Below are positions 1 to 5,795 of a stretch of 6,311 nucleotides of DNA, in pieces (positions within the stretch are counted from its first letter, which is position 1; the number at the start of each line of letters is the position of its first letter). The DNA lies in NCBI GenBank assembly GCA_028067895.1, contig JAPTUI010000494.1, positions 1 through 6,311 of the forward strand. The letters run 5' to 3'. Source of the DNA: Pseudomonadota bacterium (GTDB taxonomy: Bacteria; Pseudomonadota; Gammaproteobacteria; Steroidobacterales; Steroidobacteraceae). Position numbers and translations under genes: made by a program. The notes under the pieces are model-generated. The model worked only from the letters and a program-made list of their open reading frames with translations. It did not search any database and was not told the origin of the DNA.

Positions 1-616
1 TCGCGGCAGGTACCGCGGGGAGTAAAAAAAACACTCCGCGATCGCCCTCGACGGCAAGACGCTGCGCGCCTCCCATGACGGAGAAAGCGCGGCCCGGGAG
101 CTGCTCGCGGTCTTCGATCAAGCAAGTGGAGTCGTCTTAAATCAGGTGGAAATCCCCGCCAAAGGGTGCGAAATCGCCGCGGTCAAACCGGCCCTCGCTC
201 CCCTGGACATCGCCGGACGGGTCCTCTCCCTCGATGCTCTGCATACCCAGGTGGACACCGCGCGCTATATCGTCGAGGAGAAACACGCGCACTACCTGCT
301 CACTGTCAAAGGCAATCAGCCCACCCTCAAAGCCGACATCGACCTGCTCGATCCGCCGGCCACCGCAGCGCACTTCGCCACGCAGGAAAAAGCCCATGGC
401 CGCCTCGAGACCCGCCGCATCTGGAGCAGTACGGTGTTGAACGGCTATCTGCGCTTCCCCCATGCCGCACAGGTCGCGTGCGTGCAGCGGCAGGTGCTGC
501 ACATCAGCAAAAACAAAACCACTCTCGAGACGGTCTATCTCATCACCAGCCTCACGCGCGCTCAGGCCTCCCCCGAGCAACTGCTGGAACTGAATCGCGG
601 CCACTGGGGGATCGGC
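1..616 (+). pseudogene. ISAs1-family transposase, 5' exon (N-terminus missing, broken)
   Basis: This is the central part of a DDE transposase of the ISAs1 family, which cuts and joins DNA at the ends of its insertion sequence. From base 32 it reads HSAIALDGKTLRASHDGESA and so on, with the first catalytic Asp in DGK (codon at 50). The second Asp lies in LSLDALHTQ, followed by the conserved HYLLTVKGNQ and YLITSLTR...LLELNRGHWGI stretches. The frame stops at 616, where the group II intron begins. The C-terminal third resumes at 5382. Upstream of base 32 the same frame has a TAA at 23-25 next to eight A's (24-31), so the reading frame from the window start is broken. The usual catalytic Glu after HWGI is absent: the codon before the intron is GGC (Gly). 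An apparent extension of the frame beyond 616 is only read-through into the intron. The family assignment is secure; the gene is not functional. Confidence 0.85.
24..31 (+). repeat. A8 homopolymer at a frame break in the transposase
   Basis: Eight consecutive A's follow GGGGAGT. In the transposase frame this creates TAA (23-25) then AAA AAA before HSAIALDGK. Upstream sequence stays open in the frame starting at base 1 (RQVPRGVKK), which would join the transposase frame if the run had seven A's. A single-base indel or read error in the run is the simplest explanation. Transcriptional slippage on A8 is possible but unproven. Confidence 0.6.
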
Positions 617-1136
617 GTGTCCAGGCAAAGGACACGTCTTCTAGTCGGTGAAAGTCCGACCGAGGTCAAAAGGCCCAGACCTCGTAGCTTGGGAGGCATC
701 GTGGCGCGAAAGCAAGACGATGGGGCCCTCCGACAACATACTCTGAAAGGAGCATGCGCAAAGCACCAGGTTGCAACGTACAGTGAACGTAGATGTAGCC
801 TCGTCACATGGTTTTTTCCGGTGGCCGAGACGGTCGATTACGCGCGAAGGCAGCAAGAACCGAGTAGCACGGGTCCGATGCGGCGGTTCTCACCGGCGGG
901 GTATCAGCGGCGACATGGTGTGACAGAAGACGTGGAAACTGGAGAAGCCCTCGATGTCCGGCGGGGAAAGCCCGTCGAGGAGACACTGGCCATAACCGTG
1001 AGTGGGAAAGGCCGGTGTAGGCATCAGGGTGGCGGATCGGGTCGCAGTACCTGCGATGGGCGTGCAGCAAAACGCGCCCGGAGGGAAGGGCCCGGACCGG
1101 TGAGTACTGCGTTCGTCAAAGTGAGGCGTGGGTGAG
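617..1136 (+). ncRNA. Group II intron ribozyme, 5' part (domains I to III and start of IV)
   Basis: This 520-base stretch between the 5' splice site and the intron protein start carries no credible gene. It has the layout of group II domains I to III: the 5' GUGUC hairpin, the GGTGAAAGTCC segment (648-657), GTGGAAACTGGAGAAGCCC (932-950), and CGGATCGGGTCGCAGTACC (1034-1052), which resembles a conserved part of bacterial introns. I assign these by resemblance and did not fold the RNA, so individual domain limits are not given. Because the serine-recombinase element lies in the domain IV gene, this catalytic scaffold is undamaged. Confidence 0.7.
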
Positions 1137-1688
1137 ATGACAAAGGCACCTATTGAACGGCCGGAGCTGCGGCTTGAGCTGCAGGATCGGCGGTTTGATT
1201 TGCAGGATCTGCGGCGACGCATTTATCGAAAGGCGAAGTCGGAGAAGACGCATCGCTTCTGGGGGATCTTCGTGCATGTGACGAAGAGACAAACTCTCGA
1301 GGAAGCCTACCGGATTGCCAAAAGGAACGGCGGGGCCCCGGGCATCGATGGCCAGAGCTTTGCGGCGATCGAAGCATCGGGGATTGTCCGTTTTCTGGAG
1401 GAAATCCGGGAAGACCTTGTAACAGGCAGATATGAACCCAAGCCGAATCGTCGGGTGGATATACCGAAAGAGAACGGGAAAGTCAGAACGCTTCAGATTC
1501 CTTGTATCCGCGACCGCGTGGTACAGGGGGCGCTGAAGCTTATCCTCGAAGCCATCTTCGAGGCCGACTTCTGCCCGAACTCCTACGGATTTCGACCTCG
1601 GCGATCACAGCACCAAGCGCTGGCGGCAGTCCGGCGCAGTGTGTTGCGGCGGATGTCCACCGTGATTGACGTTGACCTGTCAAAATAT
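1137..1688 (+). pseudogene. ltrA: Group II intron reverse transcriptase/maturase, 5' half (residues 1-184)
   Basis: This is the N-terminal half of the intron-encoded protein that helps splicing and copies the intron into DNA. I start it at ATG 1137, which has GAGG at 1123-1126 ten bases upstream; a GTG at 1128 has no room for a ribosome site. RT motif 1 is GGAPGIDG (residues 65-72), followed by RTLQIPCIRDRVVQ (117-130), ADFCPNSYGFRPRRS (143-157), and motif A VIDVDLSKY (176-184) with the catalytic Asp180. Homology stops exactly after Tyr184, where the inserted element begins. The next codons (Leu-Asp-Gly-Ser) are foreign. The frame happens to remain open for about 2.5 kb through the antisense of the recombinase, which would mislead an automatic caller into a roughly 1024-residue protein. 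The other half is at 4432. The symbol is the generic name for this family. Confidence 0.9.
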
Positions 1689-1714
1689 TTGGATGGTTCT
1701 TCACACTACACCTC
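1680..1714 (-). other. Attachment junction at the left end of the serine-recombinase element
   Basis: Target half TCAAAATA joins element sequence through TTT (1688-1690), followed by GGATGGTTC. The inner arm CACCTC (1709-1714) mirrors GAGGTG at the right end. The boundary is fixed by where RT homology stops (Tyr184). Confidence 0.7.
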
Positions 1715-3929
1715 CAGGTGTTTTGAGGGGATCGAAGAGGTCCGAAGTAATCGCAGGTATTTGTATTCTCAGGCCTTTTGCTCGCCCGCGGTAGACGTGG
1801 ACGGCCTTGAGTTCGCCGCGCTTTACACGCTGCAAGATCGTCTGCCGGGAAACGCCCAGCAGCTTCATCGCCTTGAACATCTTCACATAGCCTTCGGGAG
1901 CGCTGTCAACAAAGCGCGAACGCAACTCGTCGTTGACTCGGATGCGCCACGGCGCACCGGGTGTGATCTGCTCGCCTGCTATGAAGCCATCATTGAGCCA
2001 GCGATGCAAGGTGGAGGGCGCGAGCCCCAGTGTGCGTGCGGCCTGCTCGATGGTCATACACTCTCCGTCCGGTACGTGTTTGTTCGGGTCGAAGCACGGT
2101 ATCTCCCAGTGTGTGCGGAGGCTTGCTACGCGATTGGCGGTGAACGACAGGCCGGTAGCGGTCCTGCGGCCTTGGCGATTGAGGATGCCGGCGATGACGG
2201 TATCGGGATAATGAGTTGCCAAACGCCGCAACAGATCAACAGTATCATCGGCGGTGCGGATTGGCGAGGGATGCGAGCGCGGCAGCGGTACGTCGATCTC
2301 GCTCAAGAGGCCGCCACGCCAGCGCAGCGTCAGATGAGCGTTGGATTGGGCGCGCGCGACCTTCAAGGTGACATCATCGAGCAGCGTGCGCAGCAATTCC
2401 TTGCGATCGCGATCGCTTGTCGTGGGAGCAGACCAGACGCGTTTGAGATCTTTGCCGAGGGCGAGGATCGACTCGCGTTCTTCGCGTGTGAGCGGTCGGG
2501 GGCGCGCGCTCTCTCGATTGGCGAGCTCAGCTTCGGCGGTCTTGAGCTCCTGCAGGGCGCCTTCCCACTCGGCTTCGAGCCCGCGTGCGACGAGTCTGTT
2601 CTCAGGGTCCACCGCACGGTAGCGTCGCTCGGCGCGCTGCGCGTTGTATCGCGCACGTTCTACGTCACGACGGAACTGAGCGAGCATTGTCTCGTGATCG
2701 GCTTCAAACTGGTCTATGGCCTGGAGCGAGGCATCGAGACCAGCCGGTGCGAGTGCGGCGAGAAAGGCTTCGGCGACAGCCGCGTCGATCTGCACGCCAC
2801 CGATGTTCAGGCAGTACTCTCCTCGACCGTTGACGATGTTCTTCCCGGCGCAGTGATAGCCGGGTGCAGAGGAGCGTCCGGTGTAATGCACGGCGAGCCG
2901 CCGACCGCAATGTCCGCATACGGCAATGCCTTGCAGGAGCGCGGCACCTTCTCTCACGGCACCTCCGCTTTGGTGCGGCTGGGGGCGGATATTGTGCGCC
3001 AGACGCTTTTGGTTCGCCTCAAAAGTGTCCCAGTCGATGTAGCCGGCATGATGGTCGCGGATAAAGACGGGCCACTCGGTGCGCGGGCGCTTTCTGAGTC
3101 GCTTGCGCAGCCTGCCGGCTTCATCAAGGTAGCAGCTGCACTGCGTTCGACCATACACGTAAACGCCGGCGTAGAAGGGATTAGCGAGAACGGCGTGGAT
3201 CTTCGTGTACGTGGGGACGACCCAGCGAACTTCCGTGCGCGTACCCGAGTGCAGCGGGAAGCGCAGGCCCTGCGAGCGGAACCACAGCCACACGCGTCGT
3301 GCCGAGCCCATTTCGGCAAAGCGCTCGAAGACGGCACGAATAGCAGCACGCACGGACTCATCCGGATGCAGAAGCACCTCGCCATCAGTTTCTCCGCGAA
3401 CCAAGCCGACCGGCAACCCGCGATGCAGCTCCCCGCGCGCTGCTTTATTGCGGATGCCACCGAGCAAGCGTGCCCGCAGGACGTGCAGTTCTGCCTCGGA
3501 CATCGTGCCTTTGAGCCCGAGAACGAGCCGATCGTTGAACAGTCCTGGATGATATATCCCGTCTGCATCGCCGATGAGTGTATGCGTCACTCCACACAGA
3601 TCGAGCAAACGATACCAATCGGCATTGTTGCGCGCCAGCCGGGAAACTTCCACTCCCAACACGATACCGACGTGCCCGAGAGCAACTTCCGCGGTCATCC
3701 GCGCGAAGCCGCTGCGCTCAACGAGTCCGGAGCCGGAGATGCCGAGGTCTTCATCGATGACGGTGACTTGATCGCTTCTCCAGCCGAGCGCTGTGGCACG
3801 GTCTACGAGCTGATATTGCCGCGCAGTGGACTCTCGGTTGTGTTCGACCTGCGTCGTGCTCGACTGGCGCACGTAAACGAGCGCATAGCGGCGCAGATGA
3901 TCTGCGGTAATTTTACTCAGTTCGCTCAT
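1701..3929 (-). CDS. Large serine recombinase with zinc ribbon, coiled coil and C-terminal helix-turn-helix modules
   Basis: This 742-residue enzyme should cut and rejoin DNA at the element's attachment sites through a covalent phosphoserine. The resolvase domain (about 13-160) has YVRQS with catalytic Ser23, DEDLGISGSG (59-68) and SRLAR (96-100). A recombinase domain follows (about 185-315), then a zinc ribbon with Cys338, Cys341, Cys360 and Cys373, and a long charged coiled-coil-like stretch (about 405-475). The C-terminus is unusual. Residues 625-672 (MTIEQAARTLGLAPSTLHRW) look like an excisionase/MerR-type helix-turn-helix, and about 680-725 (KLLGVSRQTILQRVKRGEL) look like a second. ATG 3929 has GGAG nine bases upstream (3939-3942). 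The start overlaps the stop of the 55-residue gene by 17 bp and that of ORF A by 4 bp (ATGA), implying coupled translation. No key residue is missing, so it looks functional. The helix-turn-helix calls are by eye. Confidence 0.93.
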   Translation of the reverse strand: MSELSKITADHLRRYALVYVRQSSTTQVEHNRESTARQYQLVDRATALGWRSDQVTVIDEDLGISGSGLVERSGFARMTAEVALGHVGIVLGVEVSRLARNNADWYRLLDLCGVTHTLIGDADGIYHPGLFNDRLVLGLKGTMSEAELHVLRARLLGGIRNKAARGELHRGLPVGLVRGETDGEVLLHPDESVRAAIRAVFERFAEMGSARRVWLWFRSQGLRFPLHSGTRTEVRWVVPTYTKIHAVLANPFYAGVYVYGRTQCSCYLDEAGRLRKRLRKRPRTEWPVFIRDHHAGYIDWDTFEANQKRLAHNIRPQPHQSGGAVREGAALLQGIAVCGHCGRRLAVHYTGRSSAPGYHCAGKNIVNGRGEYCLNIGGVQIDAAVAEAFLAALAPAGLDASLQAIDQFEADHETMLAQFRRDVERARYNAQRAERRYRAVDPENRLVARGLEAEWEGALQELKTAEAELANRESARPRPLTREERESILALGKDLKRVWSAPTTSDRDRKELLRTLLDDVTLKVARAQSNAHLTLRWRGGLLSEIDVPLPRSHPSPIRTADDTVDLLRRLATHYPDTVIAGILNRQGRRTATGLSFTANRVASLRTHWEIPCFDPNKHVPDGECMTIEQAARTLGLAPSTLHRWLNDGFIAGEQITPGAPWRIRVNDELRSRFVDSAPEGYVKMFKAMKLLGVSRQTILQRVKRGELKAVHVYRGRAKGLRIQIPAITSDLFDPLKTPGGVV
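1711..1715 (-). promoter_or_regulatory. Shine-Dalgarno GGAGG at the recombinase 3' end, pointing out of the element
   Basis: On the minus strand GGAGG (1715 to 1711) lies within the last recombinase codons and is followed after six bases by GTG (1704-1702), which overlaps the recombinase TGA as GTGA. In the integrated state this GTG opens only into antisense intron-protein sequence. In a circularised element it would open into ORF A. The perfect anti-SD complement and spacing make chance less likely but do not prove use. Confidence 0.55.
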
Positions 3930-4080
3930 CGTCGTGATCTCCGGATGTTGGGGCGATTGCGTTGGCGATCAGCCTTGCGAGTTTTGCCACAAGACGGGCG
4001 CGCTGCTCTTCGTCTAGGCTGTGCCACACGGGCGCGGCCGCCTGCTGGGGCGGGGGTTCGAGAAAGCTCAGTTGCTGCAT
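3913..4080 (-). CDS. Small 55-residue accessory protein of the serine-recombinase element
   Basis: The protein begins MQQLSFLEPPPQQ and ends DHDDERTE. ATG 4080 has GGAG seven bases upstream (4088-4091), a good ribosome site. Residues 1-17 are a proline- and glutamine-rich leader. Residues 18-44 (VWHSLDEEQRARLVAKLARL and onward) read as one or two amphipathic helices, and the tail is acidic. I see no catalytic motif, signal peptide or membrane segment. Its end overlaps the recombinase start by 17 bp, so its translation probably feeds the recombinase. From memory, short proteins of this style (W..L....R..L...LA.L) often precede large serine recombinases in similar elements; their function is unknown to me. 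A role as DNA-binding helper or directionality factor is only inference from position and size. Confidence 0.75.
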   Translation of the reverse strand: MQQLSFLEPPPQQAAAPVWHSLDEEQRARLVAKLARLIANAIAPTSGDHDDERTE

Positions 4081-4351
4081 GGTTGGACTCCGCAGATACC
4101 GACCGAGGCGCAGTATTTGCAGCTTCCAGCCGCTGTAGCAAAGCGTTGATGACCGTCCGGGCTTGCAGTAACTCTGGACGAGGGGCCAGTGATGGCGTCT
4201 GAGATCGTGGTTCCGCGGACGAGGCCCGCTTCTGCCTGGTATGAAGGTCGGTCCAGGCCGCCGGCACCAAGGACCGAGTTCCATCGGGCAGCACCAGGGT
4301 CAGGTGCAGTTCCCCATGCCGGCGGCACTGGGCTAATACCTCGAGCGCCAT
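3926..4351 (-). CDS. ORF A: accessory protein of the serine-recombinase element, 5' end removed by integration (DUF5372-like?)
   Basis: From ATG 4351 this gives 141 residues (MALEVLAQCRRHGELHLTLV..., with PDGTRSLVPAAWTDL following). Those blocks resemble, from memory, small DUF5372-type proteins encoded beside serine recombinases. The homology-like region clearly starts earlier: the frame is open upstream to 4432 and reads NYPRQVTIVRERHAFEG before the Met, yet holds no ATG, GTG or TTG. ATG 4351 also has only a poorly spaced GAGG. I therefore think the real start is missing here and is supplied by the other end of the element when circular (GTG 1704, see findings), giving about 173 residues. 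A helical stretch LLQARTVINALLQRL follows the conserved core. The last 50 or so codons overlap the 55-residue gene in another frame, and the stop overlaps the recombinase start as ATGA. Function unknown. Confidence 0.6.
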   Translation of the reverse strand: MALEVLAQCRRHGELHLTLVLPDGTRSLVPAAWTDLHTRQKRASSAEPRSQTPSLAPRPELLQARTVINALLQRLEAANTAPRSVSAESNHAATELSRTPAPAGGRARVAQPRRRAARPSCGKTRKADRQRNRPNIRRSRR

Positions 4352-4405
4352 GCCCTCAAAGGCGTGACGCTCGCGGACGATCGTTACTTGGCGGGGATAG
4401 TTGTC

Positions 4406-4444
4406 GAGGTGGGCAGTCTGTCGAGTGGTCTTTTGACACGGTCC
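4406..4444 (-). other. Attachment junction at the right end of the serine-recombinase element
   Basis: Inner arm GAGGTG (4406-4411), 19 bases, then TTT from the run 4431-4434, then target half GACACGGTCC, where RT homology resumes (Phe185-Asp186-Thr). With the left junction it predicts an empty target TCAAAATATTTTGACACGG. Confidence 0.7.
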
Positions 4445-5229
4445 GCCACTCGATCTTGCTGGACAAGATTGCCAAACGCGTCCAGGACCCGCGGGTCTTA
4501 CATCTCATCAAGCAGATCCTCAAGGCTGCCGGGAAGCTCGGAGTGCCGCAAGGCGGTCCGTTCAGCCCGCTGGCCGCGAATATCTACCTGACCGAGATCG
4601 ACTGGATGTTCGAGGCGATCCGACGCAAAACGGCACAGGGACCCTATGAGGCGGTGAACTACCATCGGTTTGCCGATGACATTTGCATCACCATCAACGG
4701 GCATCGCACGAAACGAGGCTGGGCGGAACGTGCCCTGCAACGACTTGAGGAACAGCTGACCCCACTCGGGGTGACGCTGAACCGAGAGAAGACCAAAATC
4801 GTGGACCTGCTGAAGGGGGAAGCCTTTGGGTTCCTGGGCTTCGATCTGCGTCGCAAGCGCAAACGGCTGAAGGCCGGATACTATCTCTGCATGACCCCGA
4901 AGAAGAAGGCCCGTAAGGCGATCAAGGCGAAGATCCGTGACATCATTGCCACCGGCGGGGCATCGACCGCCGCAGAAATCGGCACGCGCATCAACGCCGT
5001 CGTCGCCGGCTGGGTCGAGTACTTCCGAGTGGGAAATTCCAGTCGTGCCTTCAGTGAGGTGCGCGACTACATGGAGATGAAGGTCCGGACCCTTCTCACC
5101 CGGCGCAAGCGGCGGCGAAAGCGCAGCATCGGCTGGCGGCGATGGAGTAACGAATATCTCTACGGGGTTCTCGGATTGTACTGGGACTGGAAACTCCATC
5201 CCCTCCCGGGCTTCGGGAAGTTCTCGTGA
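4432..5229 (+). pseudogene. ltrA: Group II intron reverse transcriptase/maturase, 3' half (residues 185-449)
   Basis: This continues the intron protein from Phe185. RT motif B is GVPQGGPFSPLAANIYLTEI (221-240), and the catalytic loop is FADD (264-267, Asp266 and Asp267) instead of the common YADD. Then come LGVTLNREKTKIVDL (296-310) and FLGFDLRRKRK (318-328). The maturase X domain follows (about 345-445): INAVVAGWVEYFRVGNSSRA, then a basic segment RRKRRRKRS (408-416), and GWRRWSNEYLYGVLGLY. It ends at Ser449 with TGA at 5227-5229 and has no HNH endonuclease domain, so full-length restored protein would rely on another source of primer. There are no stops or frameshifts, so the only damage is the inserted element. 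The open frame continues upstream to 4189 through foreign sequence and should not be read as the protein's start. Confidence 0.9.
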
Positions 5230-5284
5230 AAATCACCGCCATGACCGCGACGACTCATAACCCTTTCGACGAATCTCACTGGGC

Positions 5285-5317
5285 GAGCTGCTTGCGGGAA
5301 AACCGCCTGAGCAGTTC
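5285..5317 (+). ncRNA. Group II intron domain V
   Basis: GAGCTGCTTGCGGGAAAACC followed by GCCTGAGCAGTTC folds into the classical hairpin: GAGCTGCTT pairs with GAGCAGTTC (G-U pairs allowed), a short bulge follows, then GCGG-GAAA-CCGC with a GNRA tetraloop. The AGC catalytic triad is at 5286-5288. This is the most diagnostic ribozyme element and is intact. Confidence 0.9.
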
Positions 5318-5381
5318 CTATGGGGAGGGGCTGGAAACGGGCCGGACCACAGTTCGGTACCGCGTCAGTCCCTTACCCGAC
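5318..5381 (+). ncRNA. Group II intron domain VI with branch-point A, and 3' splice site
   Basis: GGGGAGGG (5322-5329) can pair with CCCTTACCC (5370-5378), leaving A5375 bulged. This A is seven bases from a 3' end at 5381 (…CCCGAC), the usual branch-point distance. GGCCGGACC and the following bases form the distal helix. The next base starts the transposase 3' exon. Confidence 0.75.
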
Positions 5382-5581
5382 AAGCGCTGCACCACGTGCG
5401 CGACCGCGCTTTTGACGAAGACCGCTGCCGCGCCAGAAAAGGCCATGCCCCACGCGCACTGGCCTGCCTGCGCAACTTCGCCATCAGTGTGCTGCGCCTC
5501 TTGAACGTGCGCAATATCGCCGCGGCGCTCCGTGCGCTCGCCGCCGATGCCGCCCTCGTACTGAGAGTGCTCGCCCTGTAG
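5382..5581 (+). pseudogene. ISAs1-family transposase, 3' exon (C-terminal third)
   Basis: In the frame starting at 5384 this reads ALHHVRDRAFDEDRCRARKG, then HAPRALACLRNFAISVLRLL and a helical tail ending RVLAL with TAG at 5579-5581. It matches the C-terminal region of ISAs1 transposases that directly follows HWxIEN. Relative to the 5' exon ending HWGI-G, removing an intron of 617-5381 leaves this frame shifted by one, giving KRCTTCATALL and a stop soon after. Ending the intron at 5380 would give HWGIGQALHH in frame. Either way the catalytic Glu is not encoded at the junction. Confidence 0.88.
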
Positions 5582-5795
5582 CCCCCCATCGCCGACGCCG
5601 CACTCCGGCGCTTCGCTCCAGTCCCCCCCTCGAACCTCGCGCCGATCGCCCCGCGCGCTCCACACCCTTGCCCCTGCGCCGGAAAATCCTCCTGCCTGAC
5701 CCCTCAATCAGGCCCCAATCGACTCCTTCATCCCCCCAAAACCCGCCCACGCCTCCGCTCGTCGCTCACCCAAAACACCGCACACTCGCCGGCAG
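5582..5795 (+). other. Non-coding C-rich right flank of the ISAs1 element
   Basis: No ORF with a credible start or recognisable product lies here on either strand. The stretch is strongly pyrimidine-biased on the plus strand (CCCCCC runs). One small hairpin, GCCTGA (5694-5699) with TCAGGC (5708-5713) and an 8-base loop, has no following T-run, so I do not call it a terminator. Confidence 0.5.

Larger units (their letters stand above)
1689..4431 (-). mobile_element. 2743-bp serine-recombinase element inserted in RT motif A
   Basis: The RT frame ends at ...AAA TAT (1688) and resumes at TTT GAC ACG GTC (4432). Deleting 1689-4431 restores DLSKYFDTVRH exactly, so the insertion is precise. Both junctions share TTT (1688-1690 and 4431-4433), giving up to 3 bp of shared core; a 2-bp TT crossover, as used by serine recombinases, fits inside it. 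The element has three overlapping minus-strand genes and no other cargo. Short inverted arms CACCTC (1709-1714) and GAGGTG (4406-4411) lie 18 and 19 nt inside the ends. It stands antisense to its host intron. No long terminal inverted repeats are visible, which fits a site-specific serine recombinase rather than a DDE element. Confidence 0.88.
617..5381 (+). mobile_element. Group II intron with RT/maturase, itself interrupted by a serine-recombinase element
   Basis: The intron begins at GTGTCCAGGC, close to the GUGYG consensus, with a first hairpin GTGTC...GACAC. It ends after domain VI at CCTTACCCGAC (5381), giving the usual AY 3' end. Between lie the ribozyme 5' domains (617 to about 1136), the intron protein gene split at 1688/4432, and domains V and VI. 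Without the 2743-bp insert it would be about 2022 bp, normal for a bacterial ORF-containing intron. It sits in the sense orientation in the ISAs1 transposase, at the HWGI(E) codons. A weak EBS1 candidate, GCCGA at 824-828, could pair with TCGGC, the last five bases of the 5' exon. The 3' boundary is uncertain by one base: the AY end gives a frameshift on splicing, while ending at 5380 would keep the frame. Confidence 0.85.

Noticed and set aside
137..628. Long minus-strand frame opposite the transposase
   Set aside because: It is the shadow of a strongly supported plus-strand gene and shows no recognisable motif.
146..1135. A 329-residue plus-strand frame extending the transposase
   Set aside because: Everything after 616 is group II intron ribozyme sequence read as protein; transposase similarity stops at HWGI.
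1128..4202. A 1024-residue plus-strand open frame beginning with RT sequence
   Set aside because: Only the first 187 codons are RT. The rest is the antisense of the serine recombinase, whose high-GC codons leave the opposite frame open. It is a product of the insertion, not a fusion gene.
4189..4431. Upstream extension of the 3' RT half from ATG 4189
   Set aside because: This stretch is the antisense of ORF A in the serine-recombinase element. RT homology begins at Phe185 (4432).
5226..5504. Plus-strand 92-residue frame across intron domains V and VI
   Set aside because: It spans the ribozyme 3' domains and the wrong frame of the transposase 3' exon.
5694..5713. Hairpin GCCTGA/TCAGGC as a terminator
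   Set aside because: A six-base stem with an eight-base loop and no T-run on either side; too weak to call.
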